Below, piece by piece: positions 53,770 to 62,099 of a stretch of 64,000 nt of DNA. The DNA lies in assembly GCF_035599575.1 (NCBI RefSeq), contig NZ_CP141179.1:4005001-4069000 (forward strand). Reading direction: 5' to 3'. The stretch is from Roseovarius sp. Pro17 (GTDB taxonomy: Bacteria > Pseudomonadota > Alphaproteobacteria > Rhodobacterales > Rhodobacteraceae). Position numbers and translations under genes: made by a program. The notes under the pieces were generated by a model. That model searched no databases, was not told where the DNA came from, and saw nothing but the letters and a program-made list of their open reading frames with translations. The stretch's first letter is position 1, and the number at the start of each line of letters is the position of its first letter.

Positions 53770-54831
53770 ATGAGGATGATGTTTCTCATCTGGTCGATCA
53801 TTCTGGTGCTGCCGACCGGACTGTCCGCGCAGACAGCCCAAGTCGGGGAAAGGTCGACGGTCATGATCGGCGCACGCATCGATGGTCGCCCCTTTATCTG
53901 GCAAGACGCGGTGACAAAAGAATATCTGGGTTTCTTCTGGGACATCTGCACCGATGCTGTCACCCGCGCGGGCTACAAGTTCGAAGCGCAGCAGATCGAC
54001 GCCGCCACGCGCAAGCAGTTCCTGGAGACCGGGGAAGGGATTTTCGACCTGCTTTGCGATCCCACGACCATCACGCTGAGCCGGATAAAGGAGTTCATCG
54101 ATCTGAATAATGGAAAACGCCTGCGGTTTTCACCCATCGTTTTTGTGGCAAACGGGTCCTACGTCTTGTCGGCCCAGCACCCGTCAACGGCGGGTGGCTT
54201 TGGCCAATTCGATGAGCGGATCGTCGGCTGCGCCGAGGCGATCGCGGGAGAGAAAAAGTCGACCGCACCCGAGCCCCCGGAAGAGTCCGGCTTTCTTCAG
54301 AGGCTGGCCAGCAGGATTCCCATCCAGATGTTGCCGCCGGACAACGCTCCGGCCTCCGTGGAAAACAAATACGAAATATGGGGATATGTCGACGGTACGA
54401 CCAGCAAGGGCATCGTTGACAGGGCGATCAAACGGTCTGCCGACCAAGTCACGATCTGTCCCAGGCCCTTAGCTACGCACGCGGAGGCGGCAAGGGAGTT
54501 CTGCGCCGGGCGGCTTGCCCGTTATTACGGTGACGTCGAGATCGTCCGGGCCGCCATCGAAGAGGTCCCTGCAACTGGCGGCACCAAATGCGAGGCCGAT
54601 TTCAAGCCAACGGCAGGGGGCAGTTATGAGCCTTATGCCTTCGTAGTGTCGGGCAGCAGATTCCGGACGTTGCCCGAAGAGTTTGACCACGCGCTTTACG
54701 GGATGTTCAGTGATGGCTCGATCGACCGGCTCTTCGACGGGCACTTCCCGGATAAAAGAAAATCGCAATTCCTGAACACCCTGTTCCGCATCAACAGTCT
54801 GCCCCCCGGAACGCCGCAGGAGCAACCTTAA
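53770..54831 (+). CDS. periplasmic solute-binding-like protein (family 3 type)
   Basis: A 353-residue protein with an N-terminal signal peptide (MRMMFLIWSIILVLPTGLSA, cleavage near residue 20). The mature part has the pattern of amino-acid-type binding proteins: RPFIWQDAVTKEYLGFFWDI (ligand-entry region), FDLLCDPTTITLSRIKEF (hinge strand) and, after about 110, SPIVFVANGSYVL. The C-terminal lobe ends with a FDHALYGMFSDGSIDRLFDG helix as in SBP_bac_3 domains. No ABC permease or ATPase is nearby, so it may act as a sensor for the preceding membrane protein rather than in uptake. Confidence 0.7.
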   Translation: MRMMFLIWSIILVLPTGLSAQTAQVGERSTVMIGARIDGRPFIWQDAVTKEYLGFFWDICTDAVTRAGYKFEAQQIDAATRKQFLETGEGIFDLLCDPTTITLSRIKEFIDLNNGKRLRFSPIVFVANGSYVLSAQHPSTAGGFGQFDERIVGCAEAIAGEKKSTAPEPPEESGFLQRLASRIPIQMLPPDNAPASVENKYEIWGYVDGTTSKGIVDRAIKRSADQVTICPRPLATHAEAAREFCAGRLARYYGDVEIVRAAIEEVPATGGTKCEADFKPTAGGSYEPYAFVVSGSRFRTLPEEFDHALYGMFSDGSIDRLFDGHFPDKRKSQFLNTLFRINSLPPGTPQEQP

Positions 54832-55089
54832 AGAGACTCACTGACCTAATTCAAAGATCGCTGTTGCCGACCCTATTAGTACTACAGTTGCGTATTGAGT
54901 GCGTATTGGGGCGAAATTTCCGATGTGCGACAGCGGCGACAGTTTGGTGTTTCCGTCGCTATCGCGACCAGTCCCAGATGAAGGCGGCGGTCAGCATCGG
55001 TCGGGGCATGGGGCGTGTGGTCAGGTGGCGAATTTCCGATGTGGTCAGCGTGTTTCGGAGCTGGGCGATCATGCTACTTCCGGTTAGTT
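54832..55089. other. intergenic stretch, nothing recognised
   Basis: No gene supported. GAAATTTCCGATGTG occurs at about 54913 and, slightly altered (CGAATTTCCGATGTGG), at about 55027, a short direct repeat 114 bp apart. Confidence 0.35.
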
Positions 55090-55272
55090 CTACGGACTCG
55101 TTTTGTTCGGTTTGCTGAAAGCCGTTTGGCGCTGATTTGCGCTGAGCCTCACAAGCAACGCGCTTGCAGCCATCACCAGGCTCATGTGGCGATGCCATCC
55201 GTGCCATGAGCGCGCCTCGCAATGATCGAGGCCCAGATCATCCTTGGCGCGCAGGAAGCATTCCTCGATCGT
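55090..55272 (-). pseudogene. C-terminal fragment of an IS701-type transposase
   Basis: Minus-strand frame TIEECFLRAKDDLGLDHCEA, RSWHGWHRHMSLVMAASALL, VRLSANQ, then stop. This is the characteristic end of IS701-type transposases (catalytic Glu in IEECF). Everything upstream is missing. Confidence 0.75.
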
Positions 55273-55338
55273 CCGCGGTCGGTTTCAGCGTAATTCAAAC
55301 GATCGCGGCAGCAAATTCAGTGAACTTCTCTGTCGGCG

Positions 55339-55572
55339 TCAGTCCAGCACCTTGATTGCCGTCGCCAATACTCTTGCGCCAAACGCTTGAAGCGACTTGT
55401 GGGAACAGATATTACAGTGTTTTACCAGTATCTTATGATTGGCAATTGACGGCTGTTGCATGCTCCCGCAACCAACACACTTTACGGAAATACTCCACGG
55501 GATGCCTTCGAGTGCCAAGTTGGGCGATGTTAGCTCGAAGTCTTGCATGACAATTTGCATGACATTTCGCAT
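55339..55572 (-). CDS. possible small zinc-ribbon protein
   Basis: A 77-codon frame with Cys pairs spaced like a zinc ribbon: SVKCVGCGSMQQPSIANHKI, then HCNICSHKSLQAFG. Its first codons lie on the 12-bp direct repeats (giving MRNVMQIVMQDF), which may mean that the start is further in. AT-richer than the surroundings. No family assigned; it could be a relic of the integrated element. Confidence 0.3.
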   Translation of the reverse strand: MRNVMQIVMQDFELTSPNLALEGIPWSISVKCVGCGSMQQPSIANHKILVKHCNICSHKSLQAFGARVLATAIKVLD

Positions 55573-55753
55573 GACTTTTATTTATAATATTACTTATTAT
55601 CAATACGTTACGTAAAATTCTTGATGATTGAGAATCCTCCTCGGTCCGCCAAGACGACCCCCTTAAAATCCATTTAAATCTTTAAATTCAAAGAAAAATT
55701 TCGAGATTGCCGTGTTTTGGCTTTAACCAATTGCATGACATTTTGTGTGACAT
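55543..55753 (+). repeat. 12-bp-periodic direct repeats TTGCATGACAT upstream of an integrase stump
   Basis: TTGCATGACAA at 55543, TTGCATGACAT at 55555, TCGCATGACTT at 55567 (exact 12-bp steps), then TTGCATGACAT at 55731 and TTGTGTGACAT at 55743 (again 12 bp). The two clusters are 164 bp apart and lie 40-250 bp upstream of the truncated integrase, where arm-type recombinase or excisionase sites would be expected. Confidence 0.75.
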
Positions 55754-55792
55754 CAGTCCATAAATGTGGAGTCCATGTGATCGGGTTTCGCG

Positions 55793-56203
55793 ATGCAAAA
55801 AGACTTGGACCTGACGAACCGGCGCGGTGTCTGGGACCTTGTGAGGCGCATCCCGAAGCGGTTTGAAGTGGTTGAGACCCGTAAGCGTATTGTGTCAATC
55901 TCACTTGAAACAGATTCTCATCGGTTGGCACGGGATAAGGCGGCTGGCGTCTGGCAGGCGCAGCTTGACCATTGGCAGGCCAAGGTTGATGGGAGGTCCG
56001 CCGATGCCCGTGTTGCATATGAGGCAGTCCGTAAGGTGGCACAGGGACGGGGTTTTAACTATCTTTCGGTGGCACAGGTTGCGACCCTTCCAGACGACGC
56101 GCTGTTGAATCGGATATCTGCGCGATTCCGAAGCGCACTGCTGAACGCCATCGCGCCCAAATCTGGTGCAATTATTGATAAAGAATTGCACAAACGGCGC
56201 TGA
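55793..56203 (+). pseudogene. tyrosine integrase, N-terminal part only (DUF6538-type start)
   Basis: A 136-codon frame: MQKDLDLTNRRGVWDLVRRI, PKRFEVVETRKRIVSISLET, DSHRLARDKAAGVWQAQLD. This is the usual N-terminal arm domain of alphaproteobacterial integrases (YLTRRGxxWxxRRRVP-like). The core-binding and catalytic domains are absent; the frame stops at 56203 and duplicated XRE sequence begins 87 bp further on. Confidence 0.7.
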
Positions 56204-56256
56204 CAGGCGCTCCGGTTCAAGGGTTTCCTTCATATAGTATTGCACATACTGCGCGA

Positions 56257-56487
56257 GTGACGAGCCCCAACTCACGGGTTCCGGTGCCGTTAGGCGTCCG
56301 CGAATTGGCTGAATTGGCAGATGTAGCCCCCGCAACCATCAGCCGGTTTGAAAGCGGCAAAGGTGGTCTGCAGATGCGTTCTTCAGACGCTCTGCGCTCA
56401 GCGCTTGAAGGGCAGGGCATTCAGTTTCTCGCAACAGGCGATATAGCGAAAGTCCCCGGCGTGGCACTGCGGCGCAAGCCTGCGTGA
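56257..56487 (+). pseudogene. second, 5'-replaced copy of the XRE regulator
   Basis: From codon 12 this frame reads LGVRELAELADVAPATISRF and onwards as the XRE protein at 18723, with a few substitutions (ADA to SDA, STG to ATG, KAPG to KVPG). The first 16 residues of that protein are replaced by MTSPNSRVPVP and no ribosome site precedes it. Probably a relic of a duplicated or recombined element, although the HTH itself is intact. Confidence 0.7.
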
Positions 56488-56540
56488 GCTAGACGCTCTC
56501 TTGGTTTAGGCAGCCATTGGTTCCAAAAGTCTGACGACGG
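56290..56540 (+). repeat. 250-bp duplicated segment, copy 2
   Basis: Near-identical to 18771-19020 in the same orientation (37.5 kb apart). It covers the XRE 3' part and the CTAGACGCTCTCTTGGTTTA tail up to CTGACGACG. Sequence on both sides differs, so the duplicated unit is defined to within a few bases. 56541-56664 beyond it shows nothing recognisable. Confidence 0.9.
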
Positions 56541-56664
56541 ACACAACGAGCTCGATCCTGCCGTTCGCTGCGCCGACCATGAAGGTCTGCACAGCGGGAC
56601 CAAGAGGACCTTCGAATTTTTGAAACCAAGGTCCGGCCTTGGCATTGTGTAAACGCTGCTTGGG

Positions 56665-57075
56665 CTAGTCTCGTAGGTGGTAGGTCAATGCCGCCGCGAT
56701 ACATGTTTTAAGGGCGCAACTGAGCGGACCCAGTTCACCGTCAAGAATAACCGCTCGGTTCTTTGAGAATGTCAGAGACCCACCGAATTGTTGACGAAAC
56801 TCCTCAACCAAAGTGGTGTTGCAGTTGAAGAACAGCGCAGGCATGCTAGAGATCTTTTCGATACCAAGTCGGATCGTACTTCCAGTCTTGTTCTTGGTCG
56901 TGACGTAGGCCGGTTCGCCCCAACGTAGGGTCTCTTCAATCGGTCCGATGCGCGGGTCATTGCCGGCAACGTCAAATATCAACTGGCGGACGTCAAGCAG
57001 GGCTTTGCGGTGTGGTGGTGAGACCTCTTGGAACGCCTGTAGGACGTTGGGCGGAATGGTTTTCATATAGCTCAT
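56665..57075 (-). CDS. DUF1801/YdhG-like protein
   Basis: A 136-residue protein with the DUF1801 pattern: HRKALLDVRQLIFDVAGNDP, IGPIEETLRWGEPAYVT, IRLGIEKISSMPALFFNCNT and a C-terminal helix. Domain function is unknown (iron-chaperone-like fold). Its start overlaps the stop of the GyrI-like gene by 4 bases, so the two are co-translated. Confidence 0.75.
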   Translation of the reverse strand: MSYMKTIPPNVLQAFQEVSPPHRKALLDVRQLIFDVAGNDPRIGPIEETLRWGEPAYVTTKNKTGSTIRLGIEKISSMPALFFNCNTTLVEEFRQQFGGSLTFSKNRAVILDGELGPLSCALKTCIAAALTYHLRD

Positions 57076-57473
57076 GACTGGCTCTCCACTGGCAGGAACA
57101 TGTCGCTGCGTAGATCTTCCGGCTTGGTATCGACCGGCGAGTTGAGGTAGGCTTCAGAGGCGGGGCGTTCGGAAATTTCAAAGCCGGATTTTGGCAACCA
57201 GACGCCGTAGAGCCAACGGTATGTATCTTTCATATCTGCGTAGGGGCCTTTGTATTCCAGCTTTGCATAGATACCTGCGGGACGCCGAAGTTCTTCAGTT
57301 CCTTCAGGCAACTCAAGCTTATCAGAGCACGGTGAGCATGCAGCAGACCGCAGATCGTCCTGAGCGACAAGATTACTGCCAGTATCGGTCACGTCTGTCG
57401 GAAGCCTATTAATGGCGACGACGTTGCGGCCTAACTTCTTCCCTGACGAAAGCTGATTATGATCGACATCCAT
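57072..57473 (-). CDS. GyrI-like/AraC effector-binding domain protein, N-terminally shortened
   Basis: A 133-residue protein. The C-terminal module is clear: LPEGTEELRRPAGIYAKLEY, KGPYADMKDTYRWLYGVWLP, SGFEISERPASEAYLNSPVD and PEDLRSDMFLPVE. Intact GyrI-like proteins carry a similar first module of about 75 residues; here only a short unlike stretch precedes, so the 5' end may have been lost. It may bind small cationic ligands. Coupled to the DUF1801 gene. Confidence 0.65.
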   Translation of the reverse strand: MDVDHNQLSSGKKLGRNVVAINRLPTDVTDTGSNLVAQDDLRSAACSPCSDKLELPEGTEELRRPAGIYAKLEYKGPYADMKDTYRWLYGVWLPKSGFEISERPASEAYLNSPVDTKPEDLRSDMFLPVESQS

Positions 57474-57489
57474 GTAGCCCTATGCGGGC

Positions 57490-59112
57490 TCAGCCATCGG
57501 CGATAATTTCGTCAAACCGCGTAAGCACATCCAGATAGTCCGGGTCGTGGTTCCAAGAAGGAATACCATCAAGCAGAACCTGTTTCGACAGTCCTGGATG
57601 GGCGGCGAGCCACCTTTTTCCGGCTGTGATGGCTCCCTTCTTGTCGCCCTTCAGCCACAACGTTCCGAACAGCATCCGGTATGCCCATTGCGCACGCGGC
57701 GCGGCACGCAGGCCCTTCTCAATCCGGGCTATTGAGCCATCGTAGTCCTTCAACGCCCTGAGGCAGGCGGAGCGGCCGAACTCAATGTTGAATAGAAACG
57801 GATCGAGTGGACTCAGGGCCTCGGCGCGGTCGAAATGCTCGAGTGCCGCGTGGGGCCGACCAAGGTAGCAAGTAACCCATCCCAGCCTCAACCAGCCCCA
57901 GGCATTATTTGGATCGATGTCGAGGGCACGCAGCGCAAGCTCCTCGGACAACCTGAAATCCTTCAGCGCAAGAGCGGCCGTTGCACTGAGCGCCGTCAAT
58001 GCCGGCGCGTGATCGTCGACCAACTGCAGCGCCGAGTCAAAATCCGCGCGCGCCAATTGCCGCGCCGCCTCGGGCTGCAAGGTCCAGAGATAGCAGCATC
58101 GGTGAGAGTGGCACCATGCCCGTTGCGCAAGCGCGGGGCCAAAATCCGGGGCCTTTTCTACCGCTGCGTCGAGCAAGGTGACCGCGCGCTCGTTCTCAAG
58201 GCTGTCGTGAACCCAAAAATGTGGAAAAGCGGTCAGCATAAGCTCGTATGCGGACCGCGCCTCAGGCAGATGCCTGCGAGCACGTGCTATTTCTGCGGAA
58301 CGTAGATTTGGCAGAATTTGGCCGGCCACCTGTGCGGCTATCCGGTCCTGAAGATCGAACAGATCATCGATGCGGTCGTCGAATCGCCCTGACCAGAGCG
58401 CATGACCGCTTTTCCCATCTACGAGTTGTATCGAGATACGCACCCTGTCTCGGGTCCGCCTCACACTTCCTTCCAGCAAATAGTCGACACCCAGCGCCAA
58501 GGCCGCGTCCGGAGCCGAAATCGTAAATTTCGGCAGCGCGAACACCGATTGACGCGCGATTACATGAAACGCTTGGATTCGACTCAACGCGCCCGTGATC
58601 TCTTCAACCACGCCCTCCGCGAACATGTCTCCCTGTTTCACGCCCAGTTCGTCGAAGGGCATAACTGCAAGCGCGGGCTGTTCGGTTCGATCATGTGCGG
58701 CTGAAGTTGGATCCGACTTGGAGGGCACGTCCGTGCGCGCTCGTTCGGTGCGTAGCCAGTCCTCGAATCCTTCAGAGGGAAGATCGAAGCCCTGAAGAAA
58801 GTCCCCGTCACCGCGCTCACAGGCCAATAGATCGGAACCGAGCCAGACTGCCTGACGGTCCGCGGACAAAAGGCCCTCTGGCAAAAGCCGCCGTAACGTC
58901 GATAATTCCTGCCGCAGCGACGCGCGCGCCTGTTTCTCGCTGCGGTCTGACCAGAGCAGATCAGCCAACAGGGCGCGTTCGGCACGAAAGCCGGGCTGAC
59001 AGGCCAGATAGGCGAGCATACCCTGCGCCCTGCGGCTAAGCCCGACATGCGCCCGCCCGTCCGAGTCCGTTGTCCGAAAGGAGCCATTGAGATGCACTAT
59101 GAGCTTCGGCAT
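57490..59112 (-). CDS. SARP/BTAD-type transcriptional regulator with TPR C-terminus
   Basis: A 540-residue regulator. Residues 1-95 are a winged helix (GLSRRAQGMLAYLACQPGFR, SLRQELSTLRRLLPEGLL). Residues about 145-260 correspond to a FlgO-like/adenylate-cyclase-associated domain (LAVMPFDELGVKQGDMFAEG, GVDYLLEGSVRRTRDRVRIS, QLVDGKSGHALWSGRFD). Residues 290-540 are TPR repeats (ELALRALDIDPNNAWGWLRL, ALEHFDRAEALSPLDPFLFN). Similar proteins control stress or virulence genes. It is divergent from the DUF1127 gene across 154 bp and ends 16 bp upstream of the GyrI-like gene. Confidence 0.82.
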   Translation of the reverse strand: MPKLIVHLNGSFRTTDSDGRAHVGLSRRAQGMLAYLACQPGFRAERALLADLLWSDRSEKQARASLRQELSTLRRLLPEGLLSADRQAVWLGSDLLACERGDGDFLQGFDLPSEGFEDWLRTERARTDVPSKSDPTSAAHDRTEQPALAVMPFDELGVKQGDMFAEGVVEEITGALSRIQAFHVIARQSVFALPKFTISAPDAALALGVDYLLEGSVRRTRDRVRISIQLVDGKSGHALWSGRFDDRIDDLFDLQDRIAAQVAGQILPNLRSAEIARARRHLPEARSAYELMLTAFPHFWVHDSLENERAVTLLDAAVEKAPDFGPALAQRAWCHSHRCCYLWTLQPEAARQLARADFDSALQLVDDHAPALTALSATAALALKDFRLSEELALRALDIDPNNAWGWLRLGWVTCYLGRPHAALEHFDRAEALSPLDPFLFNIEFGRSACLRALKDYDGSIARIEKGLRAAPRAQWAYRMLFGTLWLKGDKKGAITAGKRWLAAHPGLSKQVLLDGIPSWNHDPDYLDVLTRFDEIIADG

Positions 59113-59266
59113 GTGTTCAATCTAAGGGATAATTTACGGTGCGTCAGTTGGTTTTGACGAAATTATTGCATTAAAGGCGGTCTGGGCACCGAGCCAATTT
59201 ACGATGATCTTATGAGCATCGGTCAGACTTGGGACTGTTCACATCCACAACCGGAGGACTTTCACC

Positions 59267-59497
59267 ATGACCAAAATCATCCCAAACCGCACCGTTACTC
59301 ACACAACCGCATGGGACAATTTCCTTGTCCGTTGGCTTGCCGCCGGCCGCGAAAACCAGCTTTCTCGCCGCGATCACGAGACTCTCTCGCGATTGCCTGT
59401 CGAGCGCCTCGCCGACATGGGCATTCCCGCGACAACCGACGCTAACCGGCGCACAAGCGGAGAAGCTGGGCTCTTACCACCTGCTGACCTATGGTAA
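59267..59497 (+). CDS. small DUF1127-like protein
   Basis: A 76-residue protein. The core LSRRDHETLSRLPVERLADMGI fits the DUF1127 motif (short alphaproteobacterial proteins, some linked to RNA or phosphate metabolism). GGAGGA lies 9 bases before the ATG. The tail after MGI reads unlike the family, and a neighbouring frame (ending in KLGSYHLLTYG) looks more natural, so a late frameshift is possible. 59498-59752 holds nothing recognisable. Confidence 0.55.
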   Translation: MTKIIPNRTVTHTTAWDNFLVRWLAAGRENQLSRRDHETLSRLPVERLADMGIPATTDANRRTSGEAGLLPPADLW

Positions 59498-59752
59498 CAT
59501 CGTCGCTGAGTGCTCGTATATGGTCTAGTTCGGTTTTGTTACCGCGGTCATTGCCTTTGAACATACTGCTACGCCGCAAGGCCAATTTCCGCCCGCAATG
59601 TCGAGGGCAGATCCCACAATTCCGGCCCAAAGGAGACGCTGACGGTCCCGGCAATCGCTGCGACGCAGTTTTCGCGTTGCTGCCATTCTCCGATCCCGCA
59701 GTATTTCATTTGGGTTTCAGTCAGCTAATTTTTGAATTTTTGGGACAGGAGG

Positions 59753-60082
59753 TCAACTAGATAGCAGAGCTTTTTGAACTGCTTCATCCCATCCTATGTA
59801 AAACATAGTCTTGTCATGTATTATCGGACGCGCCATCACCTTGGGTTGAGCTGATATCTGCGCTTCTGCCTCTGAATTTTTCAGCCAATCACTGAGCCCT
59901 CGGTAGTCGTTCGTTTTTCGATCCACCAGCCGATCCCCAAACTCTGCAATCAGCTCAGCCAATTCAACCTCGCTCAAAGGCTCGGCCCGAACATCGCGGA
60001 AACTGACATCCCTGCCCTCAGCCTCCAACGCCTTGCGGGCCTTTTGACAAATTGCGCAGGTGTTCAATCCGTAGATCTTCAT
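59753..60082 (-). CDS. ArsC/Spx-family thioredoxin-fold protein
   Basis: A 109-residue ArsC-like protein. MKIYGLNTCAICQKARKALE has the CxxC of the Spx/YffB group rather than the single Cys of plasmid ArsC; RPIIHDKTMFYIGWDE is the C-terminal signature. AGAGGAAA lies 9 bases before the ATG. Role as reductase or regulator unknown. Confidence 0.82.
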   Translation of the reverse strand: MKIYGLNTCAICQKARKALEAEGRDVSFRDVRAEPLSEVELAELIAEFGDRLVDRKTNDYRGLSDWLKNSEAEAQISAQPKVMARPIIHDKTMFYIGWDEAVQKALLSS

Positions 60083-60258
60083 GTCGCAATTTCCTCTGGT
60101 GATAATCATGCAGCTTCATGCATCCAAGCCTACGGCGCAACCAATTCGGTGCGTGCCCGAGGCAGGATTCGACTGGTTCTGCCGAAAGATGTGCAGCTGA
60201 TCAATGTACTTCCAGATGGTGCGAGACACCAATGCGCCCGATCTGGTATGTTGCGGCC

Positions 60259-60435
60259 ATGAAAAAGATTCCCAAGGAAACCGCACATGATGCACTTGTT
60301 CAGGAGTTCCTGAACAATGGGGGCAAGGTCAGCATCGGGAAGACCAAACCCCTTCCTAGTGAGCTGGGTTTGAGTAACAATGCATGGAACAACAAGCTGA
60401 CCAGAAAACAAAAGGCCGCGCGCGATAAGAAGTGA
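60259..60435 (+). CDS. small basic protein, conserved-looking
   Basis: A 58-residue protein MKKIPKETAHDALVQEFLNN...GGKVSIGKTKPLPSELGLSN, ending in a lysine-rich tail (KLTRKQKAARDKK). Lys-rich, helical, no TM span. A longer in-frame upstream extension has no ribosome site. Function unknown; it may bind RNA or DNA. Confidence 0.5.
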   Translation: MKKIPKETAHDALVQEFLNNGGKVSIGKTKPLPSELGLSNNAWNNKLTRKQKAARDKK

Positions 60436-60623
60436 TGGTTCAAGGTGGATCGTGATCGTTCCGTGAAGACCCCTGCCGTTTCCGGCCCACACCCGACCTC
60501 GGAAAGGGAGTTAAACAGTGCAGTGCAACTTACAGGTCGTCCAGCCACCTGGAGAATACCGGTTCAGTTAAACAGCCCGAGCGACCAGGGTCAGTCAACG
60601 CGAGTTTTCCGGAGATCACACTG

Positions 60624-61451
60624 ATGCCGACTCTTTCCGAAAAGACAGTTTTCATCACCGGCGCAAGCCGCGGCATTGGGCGGGCGATCGCTCTGCGCTG
60701 TGCGCGTGACGGGGCCAATGTTGTAATTGCCGCAAAATCCGATCAACCGCATCCCAAGCTTCCCGGCACGATCCACACGGTCGCGGATGAGGTCGAAGCC
60801 GCAGGCGGCAAGGCCTTCCCGATAAAACTCGACGTACGCGACGATGAAAACGTGCAGGCAGCGATGGCACATGCGGCGGATGCCTGCGGTGGCATCGACA
60901 TTCTGGTTAACAATGCCAGCGCGATCTTTCTGGGCCCGGTGCAGCAGACGGACATGAAACGCTTTGATCTCATTCATTCGATCAATACCCGCGGCACACT
61001 TCTATGTTCAAAAACCGCAGCCCCCTATCTGAAAGAGGGTGAAAACCCACATATCCTGACCCTGGCTCCCCCGATCAATTTGGGTCAGAACTGGCTTGGC
61101 GGTTATATTCCCTACACTGTCACGAAGTATGGGATGACGCTGTTGGCGCTGGGCTTGGCCGAAGAATTGCGCGGCGACGGTATTGCGTCCAACACGCTAT
61201 GGCCAAAAACGACGATTGCCACGGCTGCGATCGAGTTTGCCCTCGACAAATCACTGTTGGCCCGCTCCCGAACACCGGCCATCATGGCCGATGCGGCACA
61301 TGCCATTTTGACGACTAACAGTCGGGAGCTGAGCGGTGAATGCCTCGTTGATGAGCCGTTCCTCAGAGATCACGGAATGACAGAATTCGATCATTACAAG
61401 AATGACCCGGCCTGTAAGGATCTCATGATTGACCTTTACATTGATACCTAA
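60624..61451 (+). CDS. short-chain dehydrogenase (HSDL2/citronellol-dehydrogenase-like)
   Basis: A 275-residue SDR: NAD(P) motif ITGASRGIGRAIA, NNASAIF, and the catalytic YTVTKYG (Y-x3-K), with LAPPINL in place of the usual Ser-containing strand, as in HSDL2/AtuG-like members. It probably oxidises a hydroxyacyl or terpenoid alcohol; substrate not predictable. A 42-bp inverted repeat follows its stop directly. Confidence 0.82.
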   Translation: MPTLSEKTVFITGASRGIGRAIALRCARDGANVVIAAKSDQPHPKLPGTIHTVADEVEAAGGKAFPIKLDVRDDENVQAAMAHAADACGGIDILVNNASAIFLGPVQQTDMKRFDLIHSINTRGTLLCSKTAAPYLKEGENPHILTLAPPINLGQNWLGGYIPYTVTKYGMTLLALGLAEELRGDGIASNTLWPKTTIATAAIEFALDKSLLARSRTPAIMADAAHAILTTNSRELSGECLVDEPFLRDHGMTEFDHYKNDPACKDLMIDLYIDT

Positions 61452-61452
61452 A

Positions 61453-61494
61453 GCGTTTCGCGAAAAACCCGTATCACAGCTTTTCGCGAAACGC
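61453..61494. terminator. perfect 14-bp inverted repeat after the SDR gene
   Basis: GCGTTTCGCGAAAA and TTTTCGCGAAACGC, separated by 14 bases, start one base after the stop codon. Each arm is itself nearly palindromic (TTTCGCGAAA). It could be a bidirectional terminator, a dispersed palindromic element or a paired binding site. There is no T-tract. 61495-61753 holds no supported gene. Confidence 0.5.
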
Positions 61495-61753
61495 AGCGCG
61501 CGACAAGAGTGTTGCGTGCGTTTGGAAAGCAAGGACGAGTTGTTAATACTCGAATCTTTTGAATGTTCATTCCAAAGCCACTGGATAGAAATCTCATCTC
61601 TGCTGCGAATGGCGGCATCCCGCCCTAACTGCTCAAGCTGAACCCTGACTGCGGGGCTAGTCGCGCCCGTACGATCAATCGAGGTATCGTCCCAGCAGCA
61701 CAGCTACGAGATAACGTGTTCAGCCCTTCAAGTGCCCAGGCCAGACCCAAAGC

Positions 61754-62062
61754 TCACCCAGCAAAAGCTTCAGCCACCGCGATATCCGCCATTTTCAGTA
61801 CAGCCTCCCGGCTGCTGGCTACCGCGATGAACCGCCCGTTGTGGCAAAGCTTCGTCCCCGAGACACCGCTGACAGCTCCAAGTTGGTCGTCGGTCAATCC
61901 CGCCCACGTGGCAGGTAGATCAGCGCGGTTGTCGAACGTGTCGTCGTCCAGGCGGATCGTGGTCAGCGCCCAATCGGTGCCACGCGGGTGGATCACGAAC
62001 AGCAGGTGGTCAGCGCCAGCCTTTTCCACATCGTACCGATGGACCAAAGGCCGATCATGCAC
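61754..62062 (-). pseudogene. C-terminal fragment of a MYG1/UPF0160-family gene
   Basis: 102 codons: GADHLLFVIHPRGTDWALTT, IRLDDDTFDNRADLPATWAG, SGTKLCHNGRFIAVASSREA and AVLKMADIAVAEA. This matches the end of MYG1-type DHH-like exonucleases (about 300 residues); the catalytic N-terminal part is missing. The ATG at 62062 is probably fortuitous. Confidence 0.6.
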
Positions 62063-62099
62063 TAACTTTCAATCTGGACCACCCGATGGGGGCACTCCA

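Noticed and set aside
55543..55753. CRISPR array
   Set aside because: Repeats are 11 bp with 1-bp spacers, in two small clusters, and no cas gene is present.
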